A stretch of 64,000 bases of DNA from Victivallaceae bacterium. Lineage in GTDB: Bacteria; Verrucomicrobiota; Lentisphaeria; Victivallales; Victivallaceae. Each line of letters begins with the position of its first letter. Within the stretch, counting starts at the first letter, position 1. The notes below the pieces were generated by a model, which ran no database searches, was not told the origin of the DNA, and worked only from the letters and a program-made list of their open reading frames with translations. The stretch covers positions 1 through 64,000 of the forward strand of contig JAQUTL010000002.1 of assembly GCA_028709805.1 (NCBI GenBank), written 5' to 3'. Both the position numbers and the translations under genes were made by a program. This document shows positions 27,042-34,152 of this stretch, in pieces.

Positions 27042-27632
27042 ATGTCAAAAAAGATTCTCGTGATTACCGGAAGCCCGCGCGGCAACGGCAACACCAACAC
27101 TGTGGCGAACGCGATTGTCGAAGGGATTGAAAAGGCCGGCGGCAAAGTTGATCTGGTGGATGCCACTGAACTTGAATGCCAGGCGGTGGGGTGCACCTGC
27201 TGCAACGCCTGCCAGCCGGACAATCTGGCCTGCGTGCTGGAGGACGACGTGTCCGATCTGGTGGCTGATTTCCCGAAATACGATGTGATCGCTTTTGTGA
27301 CCCCGATATATTTCTTCTCATTTCCCGCACAGCTCAAAAGCGTGATTGACCGCATGTATTCGCTGCTGCTGCACGAGGGCGGTCAGATATTCTCGCCGCT
27401 CAAGCGCATTCAGTTTGCGGTGGCGGCGGTCGCCGGCGGAACCGCCGAAGACAGCGGATTTGAGATCATCAAGGCGCAGATGGGGTATCTGGAGGAATTG
27501 ATCGAATGTCCGGCGACGAAGTTTTTCTTCAAGGGCGGGTGTTCGTCCAAAACTTCGGCTGCGGAGGACGCGGCCTGCGTCGAGGGGGCCGAAAAATTCG
27601 GATTTTCACTGGTCAAGAACGCTCAGGACTGA
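27042..27632 (+). CDS. Iron-sulfur flavoprotein / NADPH-dependent FMN reductase family
   Basis: About 196 residues with a flavodoxin fold: ILVITGSPRGNGNT (FMN phosphate loop), then a compact cysteine motif CTCCNACQPDNLAC, giving CX2CX2CX6C like the [4Fe-4S] site of archaeal-type Isf proteins, and YDVIAFVTPIYFFSFPAQLK. Such proteins shuttle electrons between ferredoxin and other acceptors; partners are unknown here. ATG 27042 follows a GGAG site; the open frame extends 28 codons further. It starts 92 bases after ilvB and ends before a strong terminator, so the two may share a transcript. Confidence 0.87.
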   Translation: MSKKILVITGSPRGNGNTNTVANAIVEGIEKAGGKVDLVDATELECQAVGCTCCNACQPDNLACVLEDDVSDLVADFPKYDVIAFVTPIYFFSFPAQLKSVIDRMYSLLLHEGGQIFSPLKRIQFAVAAVAGGTAEDSGFEIIKAQMGYLEELIECPATKFFFKGGCSSKTSAAEDAACVEGAEKFGFSLVKNAQD

Positions 27633-27652
27633 TCAGGCGCAGCCTGAAAATG

Positions 27653-27681
27653 CCGGACCGTTTACGCGGCCCGGTTTTTTT
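27653..27681 (+). terminator. Intrinsic terminator after the flavoprotein gene
   Basis: CCGGACCG and CGGCCCGG form an 8-bp stem (one G-U pair) around TTTACG, followed by seven T. Confidence 0.88.
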
Positions 27682-27740
27682 GTCCCTATTTACGCGGCGT
27701 GTTTGTTGGGGGCCGGTCGCTTGTCGCGCGGGGGGGGCGG

Positions 27741-28373
27741 TCAGTGGTGAAGCCGGATCAGCGCGAGGATTTCGCGCAGCAGCGGATGAGAGGACAGGAC
27801 GGTAACCTTGTGGTTCCAGTTGCCGCGGAACGAGCGCCCGTCGACAATAATCGCCAGTTTTTCCGCGCCGCACTTTTTCCAGTTGCGCAGCGCCGGCAGA
27901 TTGTTGCAGCGCACCAGACAGAACAGCGTGCGGCCTTCGCCGTACAATGCAATCATTCTGGCGTTCAGAAGCGTGCCGTAGCCGCGGCCGCGGAATTCCG
28001 GAGTTACAAACGTGTCGTGGATGTAGGCGAACGGCGGCTGCGGCCGCACGGTGATGCCGCCGAAACTGCCGGTGGGGGTGTTGATGCTGAGTATGGACCA
28101 GGCGGCCGGAACGCCTTTTTCATCGGTTATAACCACGGAGCGCGATCCGGTGCCGGTCAGATGGCGGAACAGTCCGGCCTTGGCATAGTTCATTCTTCCG
28201 GAGTGGAAAGCCCGATCGATCAGTTCGTTGTTGAATTCGGTAAGCTCTCCGGCCCCCTCCGGCAGCGCGTTCGGGTCGATTCCCGGCGCGGCGGAGAACG
28301 CCGCCACCACATAATCGCTGTGGGTCTGGCGGACGAATCTGGCGGCTTTACCGATTAAATCGCGGAGGCGCAT
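27741..28373 (-). CDS. GNAT family N-acetyltransferase
   Basis: 210 residues. The acetyl-CoA binding motif is DTFVTPEFRGRGYGTLLNARMI (R-G-x-G-Y-G type, about residues 117-138), with FCLVRCNNLPALRNWKKCGAEKL after it as the C-terminal GNAT strand. Substrate not evident. The start lies three bases past the stop codon of the dipeptide epimerase gene, so the two form an operon; it may modify a peptidoglycan-derived peptide or amino acid, but that is inference. Confidence 0.84.
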   Translation of the reverse strand: MRLRDLIGKAARFVRQTHSDYVVAAFSAAPGIDPNALPEGAGELTEFNNELIDRAFHSGRMNYAKAGLFRHLTGTGSRSVVITDEKGVPAAWSILSINTPTGSFGGITVRPQPPFAYIHDTFVTPEFRGRGYGTLLNARMIALYGEGRTLFCLVRCNNLPALRNWKKCGAEKLAIIVDGRSFRGNWNHKVTVLSSHPLLREILALIRLHH

Positions 28374-28376
28374 GGT

Positions 28377-29477
28377 TCAGCGATACTCCTTGCGGATCAC
28401 CATTCCGTCGATGGCGGTTATTCCCAGTCCCGGAGCGGTCGGCAGAATGATGTCGGGACCGTCGAAGACCGCTCCTCCCTCAACCGGCACCCGGCTGGCC
28501 AGCATCGGGCCGTCAAGGTCGAATCTGGTCACGCAGTTCTGCGAGGCGGCGAAACAGGCGGCGGCGGCGACCGAGACCGGCCCCTCCAGCATGCAGCCGA
28601 TCATGCACTCCTTGCCGTAGCGTTCGGCCAGCGCGGCGATGTGCAGGGCGTCGGAAATTCCGGCCGACTTCATGAGTTTGATGTTGATAAGGTCGGCGGC
28701 GTCGCGTTCCAGCAGTCGCGCCGCGTCGCGCGAGGAAAAGACCGCTTCGTCGGCAAGGACCGGGGTTTCGACGGCGGCGGTCACCTTTTTCAGGCCGTCG
28801 AGATCGCCGGCGGGAACCGGTTGTTCAAGGTAGTCAAATTTCAGTCCGCCGTTTTCGAGCCGCCGCATGATGGCGATCGCCTCGTCGGCTGACCACCCCT
28901 GGTTGGCGTCGATTGAAAGCATGGCGCGCGAGCCGACCGCCTGTTGGACGGCGCTCAGCCGCTCGAAGTCCTCCCCGGCGTTTTTTCCGACCTTGATCTT
29001 CAAGTGGCCGAAGCCGCGGCCGACCGCGGTTTCGGCGTCGCGCACCATCTCCGGTATCGGGTTGACGCTGATGGTCAGGTCGGTCTTCAACCGGTCTTTC
29101 GAGCCGCCGAGTGCGCGTTGGAGCGGCAGTCCGGTCATTTGCGCCCACAGGTCGTAGACGGCGATCTCGAAAGCGGCGCGCGGCGAAGTGTTGCGCTCGA
29201 ACGGCGCCGTTCTTATTGAATGGAGTATGTCGTTCAGATCGGCGATGTCCCGGCCGAGCAGCCGCGGCGCCATCCAGCCGGCGAAGCGTTCGATGCTTTC
29301 CAGCGTGTCGCCGGTGATGACCGCGGTCGGCGGTGCTTCGCCGTGACCCGACGCCCCGTCGGCGGTACGGATGATTATTATCGCGTCTTCAATCTGCGTT
29401 ACCCTGCGGAGCGCCGTGACAAACGGCGTGCGCAGCGGAATGGCGACTCTCGCCACCTGAATGCCATCTATTACCAT
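28377..29477 (-). CDS. Dipeptide (L-Ala-D/L-Glu) epimerase, enolase superfamily
   Basis: About 366 residues from ATG 29477 (GGAG six bases upstream; the open frame continues 35 codons). Enolase-superfamily blocks: N-terminal capping domain with the substrate loop, GFGHLKIKVGKN carrying the KxK catalytic lysine, metal ligands SIDANQG, DYLEQP and PVLADEA, and the second lysine in LINIKLMKSAG. This is the muconate-lactonising subgroup pattern of L-Ala-D/L-Glu epimerases, which help reclaim murein peptides in the cytoplasm. It might act on other dipeptides. Operon with the GNAT gene. Confidence 0.86.
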   Translation of the reverse strand: MVIDGIQVARVAIPLRTPFVTALRRVTQIEDAIIIIRTADGASGHGEAPPTAVITGDTLESIERFAGWMAPRLLGRDIADLNDILHSIRTAPFERNTSPRAAFEIAVYDLWAQMTGLPLQRALGGSKDRLKTDLTISVNPIPEMVRDAETAVGRGFGHLKIKVGKNAGEDFERLSAVQQAVGSRAMLSIDANQGWSADEAIAIMRRLENGGLKFDYLEQPVPAGDLDGLKKVTAAVETPVLADEAVFSSRDAARLLERDAADLINIKLMKSAGISDALHIAALAERYGKECMIGCMLEGPVSVAAAACFAASQNCVTRFDLDGPMLASRVPVEGGAVFDGPDIILPTAPGLGITAIDGMVIRKEYR

Positions 29478-29664
29478 ATCGGCTCCAATTTTTCCGGTAA
29501 TATAGCACATTGCCGTTCCGGTTGCAAAAAAAACCAAGAAAGAATAAACTTTTTTTATAAATATGATTGAAAAATTATACAATGTGGATAAATTAAAATG
29601 TATTTATTGTTGAAAGCTAATATACTTACATGATAGAAAATAAAAGTCACACGGAGGCGAGGCG

Positions 29665-30132
29665 ATGAAAGTAACGTTCACGAAATACATTGATAGCGAT
29701 TCTATCGTTATTCTCAGAGGAAAGAATAAACTTGAGGTGCTCAACGAGATCATCTCGAAAGCCGCCGAACTTTCCCAGCTGGATCGTGACCTGATCTTTC
29801 GTCTTACCTGGAAGCGCGAACAGATGATGACCACCGGCGTCGGCAACGGGCTTGGTCTGCCGCACATCCGTGTCAACAACATTCCAGAGCCGATCATTAT
29901 CGTCGGCGTCTGCAAGGAGCCGATCGCCGATTATCAGAGTCAGGACGACCAGCCGGTCCGCCTGATCGTCTATATTATGGCCGCCGACGAGCGCCCGGAA
30001 GAGTATCTTCAGCTGCTCGGCTCGGTTTCCCGCAAGCTGCGCAACCCGGAAATCATCGCTGAAATCACCGAGAATATCGCCAATCCGGCGCAGATACTCA
30101 ATGTCATCAAACGTCAGCAGGACGGCGAGTAA
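29665..30132 (+). CDS. PTS EIIA-like (PtsN/fructose-type) phosphotransfer protein
   Basis: 155 residues of EIIA type 2 fold: a typical N-terminal KLEVLNEIISKAAEL segment and the phosphorylatable His in VGNGLGLPHIRV, then PVRLIVYIMAADERPEEYLQLLGSVSRKL. It probably takes phosphate from HPr and regulates rather than transports, as no EIIB/EIIC gene is near. GGAGGCGAGGCG precedes the ATG. First of a plus-strand run with a zinc-ribbon protein and pyrE. Regulatory target unknown. Confidence 0.88.
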   Translation: MKVTFTKYIDSDSIVILRGKNKLEVLNEIISKAAELSQLDRDLIFRLTWKREQMMTTGVGNGLGLPHIRVNNIPEPIIIVGVCKEPIADYQSQDDQPVRLIVYIMAADERPEEYLQLLGSVSRKLRNPEIIAEITENIANPAQILNVIKRQQDGE

Positions 30133-30139
30133 CAGAACA

Positions 30140-30532
30140 ATGGCAAAGACAAATGCCGCCGTGGGCGGGCGCGCCGGAATCGATTTCCGCTGTCTTAATC
30201 CGGAGTGCGGCGCGGCGGTGAAGTTTAATTTGACCGAGGTCGGGTCGCCGGTGTTTCAGGCGGTCTGCCCGAAGTGCATGGCGACCTATGAGCTGGACTC
30301 CGAACTGCGCGGCAAGCTCGCACGGCTGTTGAATCTGGTCACCGCGATCCGCAACGCCGAGGACATTCTGGGCGATGTGAACGTGGCGGTGACAACCAAG
30401 GACGGCGAGCTGCGCATTCCGTATTCACTGCTGCTGACCCGGCTTAACTCGATAATCACCCTGGACTTCGGTGGCCGCAAGGTGGATTTCCACCTCTGGA
30501 TAGAGCCGTCGTCTCCGGAAACGTTCAGGTAA
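30140..30532 (+). CDS. Small zinc-ribbon protein of unknown function
   Basis: 130 residues from ATG 30140, seven bases after the EIIA stop codon. A four-cysteine zinc ribbon (CLNPEC ... CPKC, residues ~17-47) is followed by a helical and beta-rich region ending in DFHLWIEPSSPETFR. No enzyme motif seen and no family recognised. Tight placement between ptsN-like and pyrE points to a shared operon. Confidence 0.7.
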   Translation: MAKTNAAVGGRAGIDFRCLNPECGAAVKFNLTEVGSPVFQAVCPKCMATYELDSELRGKLARLLNLVTAIRNAEDILGDVNVAVTTKDGELRIPYSLLLTRLNSIITLDFGGRKVDFHLWIEPSSPETFR

Positions 30533-30550
30533 AACTTTAAGGATGGAAAA

Positions 30551-31117
30551 ATGACCGAACAGGAAATTATAAAAGTATTTGAGGACTCCAAGGCGCTGCT
30601 TACCGGACATTTTCAACTCCGCAGCGGCAAGCACAGCAACCGTTTTTTTCAGGCGGCTCTGCTCTTGCAGTATCCCGATCGCGCCGAACTGCTGTGCAGC
30701 GAGCTGGCGAAAAAATTCGCGGGCGAAAAAATCGACACCGTTATTTCTCCCGCGGTCGGCGGGCTGATCGTGGGGCAGGAACTGGCGCGCGCGCTCGGCG
30801 TTCGCGCGATATTTGCTGACAAGGACAATAATAAACTGATTCTGAAACGCGGCTTCGCACTGCGCCCCGGCGAGAAAGTGCTGGTGGGCGAGGATGTCAT
30901 CACCGAAGGCGGCCGTGTGCGCGAAACGGTCGATCTGGTGCGCAGTTTCGGCGCCGAAGTGGTCGGCATCGCGGTGCTGGTGGACCGTTCCGGCGGCAAG
31001 GCCGAGTTTGACGTGCGCCACGAAAGTTTGCTTAAACTGAGTCTGCCGACCTTTGAGCCGGAAGACTGTCCGATGTGCAAGGCCGGAGACCCGGTCGAGC
31101 GTCCGGGATCCAAATAA
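30551..31117 (+). CDS. pyrE: Orotate phosphoribosyltransferase
   Basis: A 188-residue enzyme making OMP from orotate and PRPP. Seen: FQLRSGKHSNRFFQAALLLQ (orotate site), VISPAVGGLIVGQELARALG, IFADKDNNKLILKRGF, and the PRPP loop VLVGEDVITEGGRVRETVDLV. The PRPP loop ends TEGG instead of the commoner TTGG. A small Cys pair (CPMC) sits near the C-terminus. It ends 13 bases before a strong terminator. Confidence 0.93.
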   Translation: MTEQEIIKVFEDSKALLTGHFQLRSGKHSNRFFQAALLLQYPDRAELLCSELAKKFAGEKIDTVISPAVGGLIVGQELARALGVRAIFADKDNNKLILKRGFALRPGEKVLVGEDVITEGGRVRETVDLVRSFGAEVVGIAVLVDRSGGKAEFDVRHESLLKLSLPTFEPEDCPMCKAGDPVERPGSK

Positions 31118-31130
31118 GACGATATTGAGG

Positions 31131-31156
31131 AACCCGCCCTTGTGAGCGGGTTTTTT
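31131..31156 (+). terminator. Intrinsic terminator between pyrE and secA
   Basis: AACCCGC and GCGGGTT form a 7-bp stem around an eight-base loop, followed by a T run. It leaves only 46 bases before the secA start, so it may also act as an attenuator for secA. Confidence 0.85.
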
Positions 31157-31202
31157 GCTTTACGCCGGTCTTCTGCGGCCGGCCACATCTGCGGAGGATG
31201 AA

Positions 31203-34127
31203 ATGATAACCTATGTTCTCAAGAAAATATTCGGCACCAAAAGCGAGCGCGATCTGCGCAAAATGCTGCCGCTGGTGCGCCGGATAAATGTGCTGGAAGA
31301 GGAGTATCAGAAACTCACCGACGAGGAGCTGAAACACAAGACCGTGGAATTCCGGGAACGGCTCGCGGCCGGCGAAACCACCCGCGATCTGATGTGCGAA
31401 GCGTTCGCCACGGTGAAGAACGCCTGCCGGCGGATGGTCGGCAGCGAGGTCTCGGTCTGCGGGCAGCCGGTGGTGTGGGACATGGTGCCGTTCGACGTGC
31501 AGGTGCTGGGCGGTGTTGCACTGGAATGGGGAAACATCGCGGAAATGGCCACCGGCGAAGGCAAGACGCTGGTCGCCACCATGCCGCTTTATCTGAACGC
31601 GCTGACCGGCAAAAACTGCCAGCTGGTCACCGTGAACGACTATCTGGCGCAGCGCGACTCCGAATGGATGGGGGCGGTCTACCGTTATCTCGGGCTGACC
31701 GTCGGCTGTCTGAAGAGCATGATGCCGCCGGACGAGCGGCGCGAACAGTACAACTGCGACATCACCTACGGCACCAACAGCGAATTCGGATTCGACTATC
31801 TGCGCGACATGGGCATGGCGGTGGATCGCCGCCAGCTGGTTCAGCGCGACCACTATTACGCGATCATCGACGAGATCGACAGCATTCTGATCGACGAGGC
31901 CCGCACGCCGCTGATTATCTCCGGTCCGGTGGCTCAGGAGGGCAAACAGCAGTTTGGTGAGCTTATCGGTCCGGTGGAATCGGTGTTCAATCTCCAGAGC
32001 GAAATCTGCTCCAATCTGGCGCGCGAGGCGCGTGAAATTCTGGAAAATCCGGATCATACGCCGGAGCAGCACGAGCAGGCGGTCGAGAAACTGCTTCAGG
32101 TGCGCTTCGGCATGCCGACCCACAAGGTGCTGATGCGGATCCTTGAGGATGGCGCGATACTGAAAGAGGTTGAACGCTACGAGTCGCGGGTGCGCAGCAG
32201 CACCAATCAGGGAATGCTGCAGGAAATCCAGAGCGTACTCTATTTTACGATTGACGAAAAGGGGCAGTCGGCCGACCTCACCGAGCGCGGCCGCCGCGCG
32301 ATCTCTCCGGGAAATCCGGAGGCGTTTGTAATGCCCGATCTGCTGATGGGCATCCACGCGATCGATTCAGACGAGACATTGACCGAGGCGCAGCGCAGCG
32401 AAAAGCGGACGAAGTTCGAAGCGGACTATTCCGAAAAAAGCGAACGTCTGCACAGTCTCTCCCAGCTGCTGAAGGCTTACTGCCTGTTTGAACGTGACGT
32501 TCACTATGTTGTTCAGCAGGGCAAGGTGTTGATCGTGGACGAACACACCGGCCGTCTGATGCCCGGCCGCCGTTTCAACGACGGGCTGCATCAGGCGCTT
32601 GAAGCCAAGGAAAAAGTCAAGATTGAACCGGAGACCCAAACGCTGGCCACCATCACCATTCAGAACTATTTCCGGATGTACGAAAAGCTCGCCGGCATGA
32701 CCGGCACCGCCGAGACCGAGGCCAACGAGTTTCACCAGATATATAAACTCGACGTGATTGTGATTCCCACGAACAAACCGTGCCGCCGCGTTGACGTGCG
32801 CAACTCCATATTCAAAACCAAGCGCGAGAAGTTCAATGCGATTGTCGATGAAGTCACCGAGCGCTACGCCAAGGGGCAGCCGGTGCTGCTCGGCACGATC
32901 TCGGTGGAGGACTCGGAAATTCTCAGCCGGATGCTCAAACGCAACGGTATACCCCATAATGTGCTGAACGCCAAAAACAACCAGCACGAGGCCGAGATCG
33001 TGGCCAGGGCCGGTCAGCGCGGCGCGGTGACGGTGGCCACCAATATGGCCGGCCGTGGAACCGACATCAAGCTGGGGGAGGGCGTGGTTGACCTCGGAGG
33101 TCTTTATGTGATCGGCAGCAGCCGTCACGATTCACGGCGGATTGACCGGCAGCTGCGCGGCCGCTGTTCCCGTCAGGGCGACCCCGGCGAATCGAAATTC
33201 TACGTTTCACTGGAAGACAATCTGATGCGGCTGTTCGGTTCTGACCGCATCATCAAGATTTTCGACCGCTTCGGCATCGAAGAGGGCGACGAACTTCAGA
33301 GCAAGTGGCTGGATCACGCGATCGAGACCGCCCAGCAGCGGGTCGAGCAGCAGCATTTTGCCATCCGCAAACGGACGCTGGACTTCGATGATGTGATGAA
33401 CAAGCAGCGCGAGGTGGTCTACGGGCTGCGCAAGACCGCGCTGCTGTCCGACGATCCGCACGAGACGCTGTTCATGGTGTTGGAGAACTGTCTGGACAGC
33501 AAGATCGAAGAGCTGGTGCTGTTGCGCGCCAAAGAGGGCAGGCCGTCGGATTTCAGCCGTTTGATCGGCTGGCTCAACCTGACCTTCCCGATCCCGTTCA
33601 AGGTCGAGGAGCTGACCGCGGGTGTGACAAACGGCATACTGACCGGAAAGGACGCGCTGGTCGCCCAGCTCAGTCATCGCATTGAGGATGTCTATAACCG
33701 CAAGAACGCGCCGCTGCCGCCCGAACAGCGCATATATCTGGCGCGTCGCGTGGTGATTGACGCTATCGACCGCCACTGGCAGCTCCATCTTTACACCATG
33801 GATCATCTGCGCACCAGCATCAATCTCCGGGTTTACGCTCAGAAAGACCCGCTGGTGGAGTATAAGCAGGAGGCTTACAAGGCGTTTGACGGGCTGATTA
33901 CCGCGATTGAAAACGAGGTGGCGCAGAAGCTGTTTTACGCCACTGTCAGCACGATCAACGCTTTTGCCAGCATTTTGAACAGCTGGCCGAAGGAGATGAT
34001 TCACAAGACTTTCGGTCAGTTTGACTTCAGCGAACTGCTGGCGGCGGTCAACGGCGATCAGGACGGTGGAATTGCCGTGTCTGACGATTTCGGGCCGACC
34101 GCCGGGAGAAAAAGGAACAAGCAGTAA
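31203..34127 (+). CDS. secA: Preprotein translocase ATPase SecA
   Basis: 974 residues from ATG 31203 (GGAGG five bases upstream). Motor blocks: EMATGEGKTLVATMPLYLNAL (Walker A near residue 118), TYGTNSEFGFDYLRDM, IDEIDSILIDEARTPLIISG (DEAD), GRLMPGRRFNDGLHQA, TGTAETEANEFHQIYKLDV, VATNMAGRGTDIKLGEGV and QLRGRCSRQGDPG. It drives Sec-dependent export at the inner membrane. The C-terminus stops at GRKRNKQ without the usual CxCxSGxxxxxCCG zinc tail. Follows pyrE after a terminator and precedes purL by 25 bases. Confidence 0.97.
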   Translation: MITYVLKKIFGTKSERDLRKMLPLVRRINVLEEEYQKLTDEELKHKTVEFRERLAAGETTRDLMCEAFATVKNACRRMVGSEVSVCGQPVVWDMVPFDVQVLGGVALEWGNIAEMATGEGKTLVATMPLYLNALTGKNCQLVTVNDYLAQRDSEWMGAVYRYLGLTVGCLKSMMPPDERREQYNCDITYGTNSEFGFDYLRDMGMAVDRRQLVQRDHYYAIIDEIDSILIDEARTPLIISGPVAQEGKQQFGELIGPVESVFNLQSEICSNLAREAREILENPDHTPEQHEQAVEKLLQVRFGMPTHKVLMRILEDGAILKEVERYESRVRSSTNQGMLQEIQSVLYFTIDEKGQSADLTERGRRAISPGNPEAFVMPDLLMGIHAIDSDETLTEAQRSEKRTKFEADYSEKSERLHSLSQLLKAYCLFERDVHYVVQQGKVLIVDEHTGRLMPGRRFNDGLHQALEAKEKVKIEPETQTLATITIQNYFRMYEKLAGMTGTAETEANEFHQIYKLDVIVIPTNKPCRRVDVRNSIFKTKREKFNAIVDEVTERYAKGQPVLLGTISVEDSEILSRMLKRNGIPHNVLNAKNNQHEAEIVARAGQRGAVTVATNMAGRGTDIKLGEGVVDLGGLYVIGSSRHDSRRIDRQLRGRCSRQGDPGESKFYVSLEDNLMRLFGSDRIIKIFDRFGIEEGDELQSKWLDHAIETAQQRVEQQHFAIRKRTLDFDDVMNKQREVVYGLRKTALLSDDPHETLFMVLENCLDSKIEELVLLRAKEGRPSDFSRLIGWLNLTFPIPFKVEELTAGVTNGILTGKDALVAQLSHRIEDVYNRKNAPLPPEQRIYLARRVVIDAIDRHWQLHLYTMDHLRTSINLRVYAQKDPLVEYKQEAYKAFDGLITAIENEVAQKLFYATVSTINAFASILNSWPKEMIHKTFGQFDFSELLAAVNGDQDGGIAVSDDFGPTAGRKRNKQ

Positions 34128-34152
34128 AATTCAACGATAAGGTGTCTGAACA

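Noticed and set aside
31032-32357. 441-codon minus-strand frame
   Set aside because: Antisense to secA and pyrE end; no domain.
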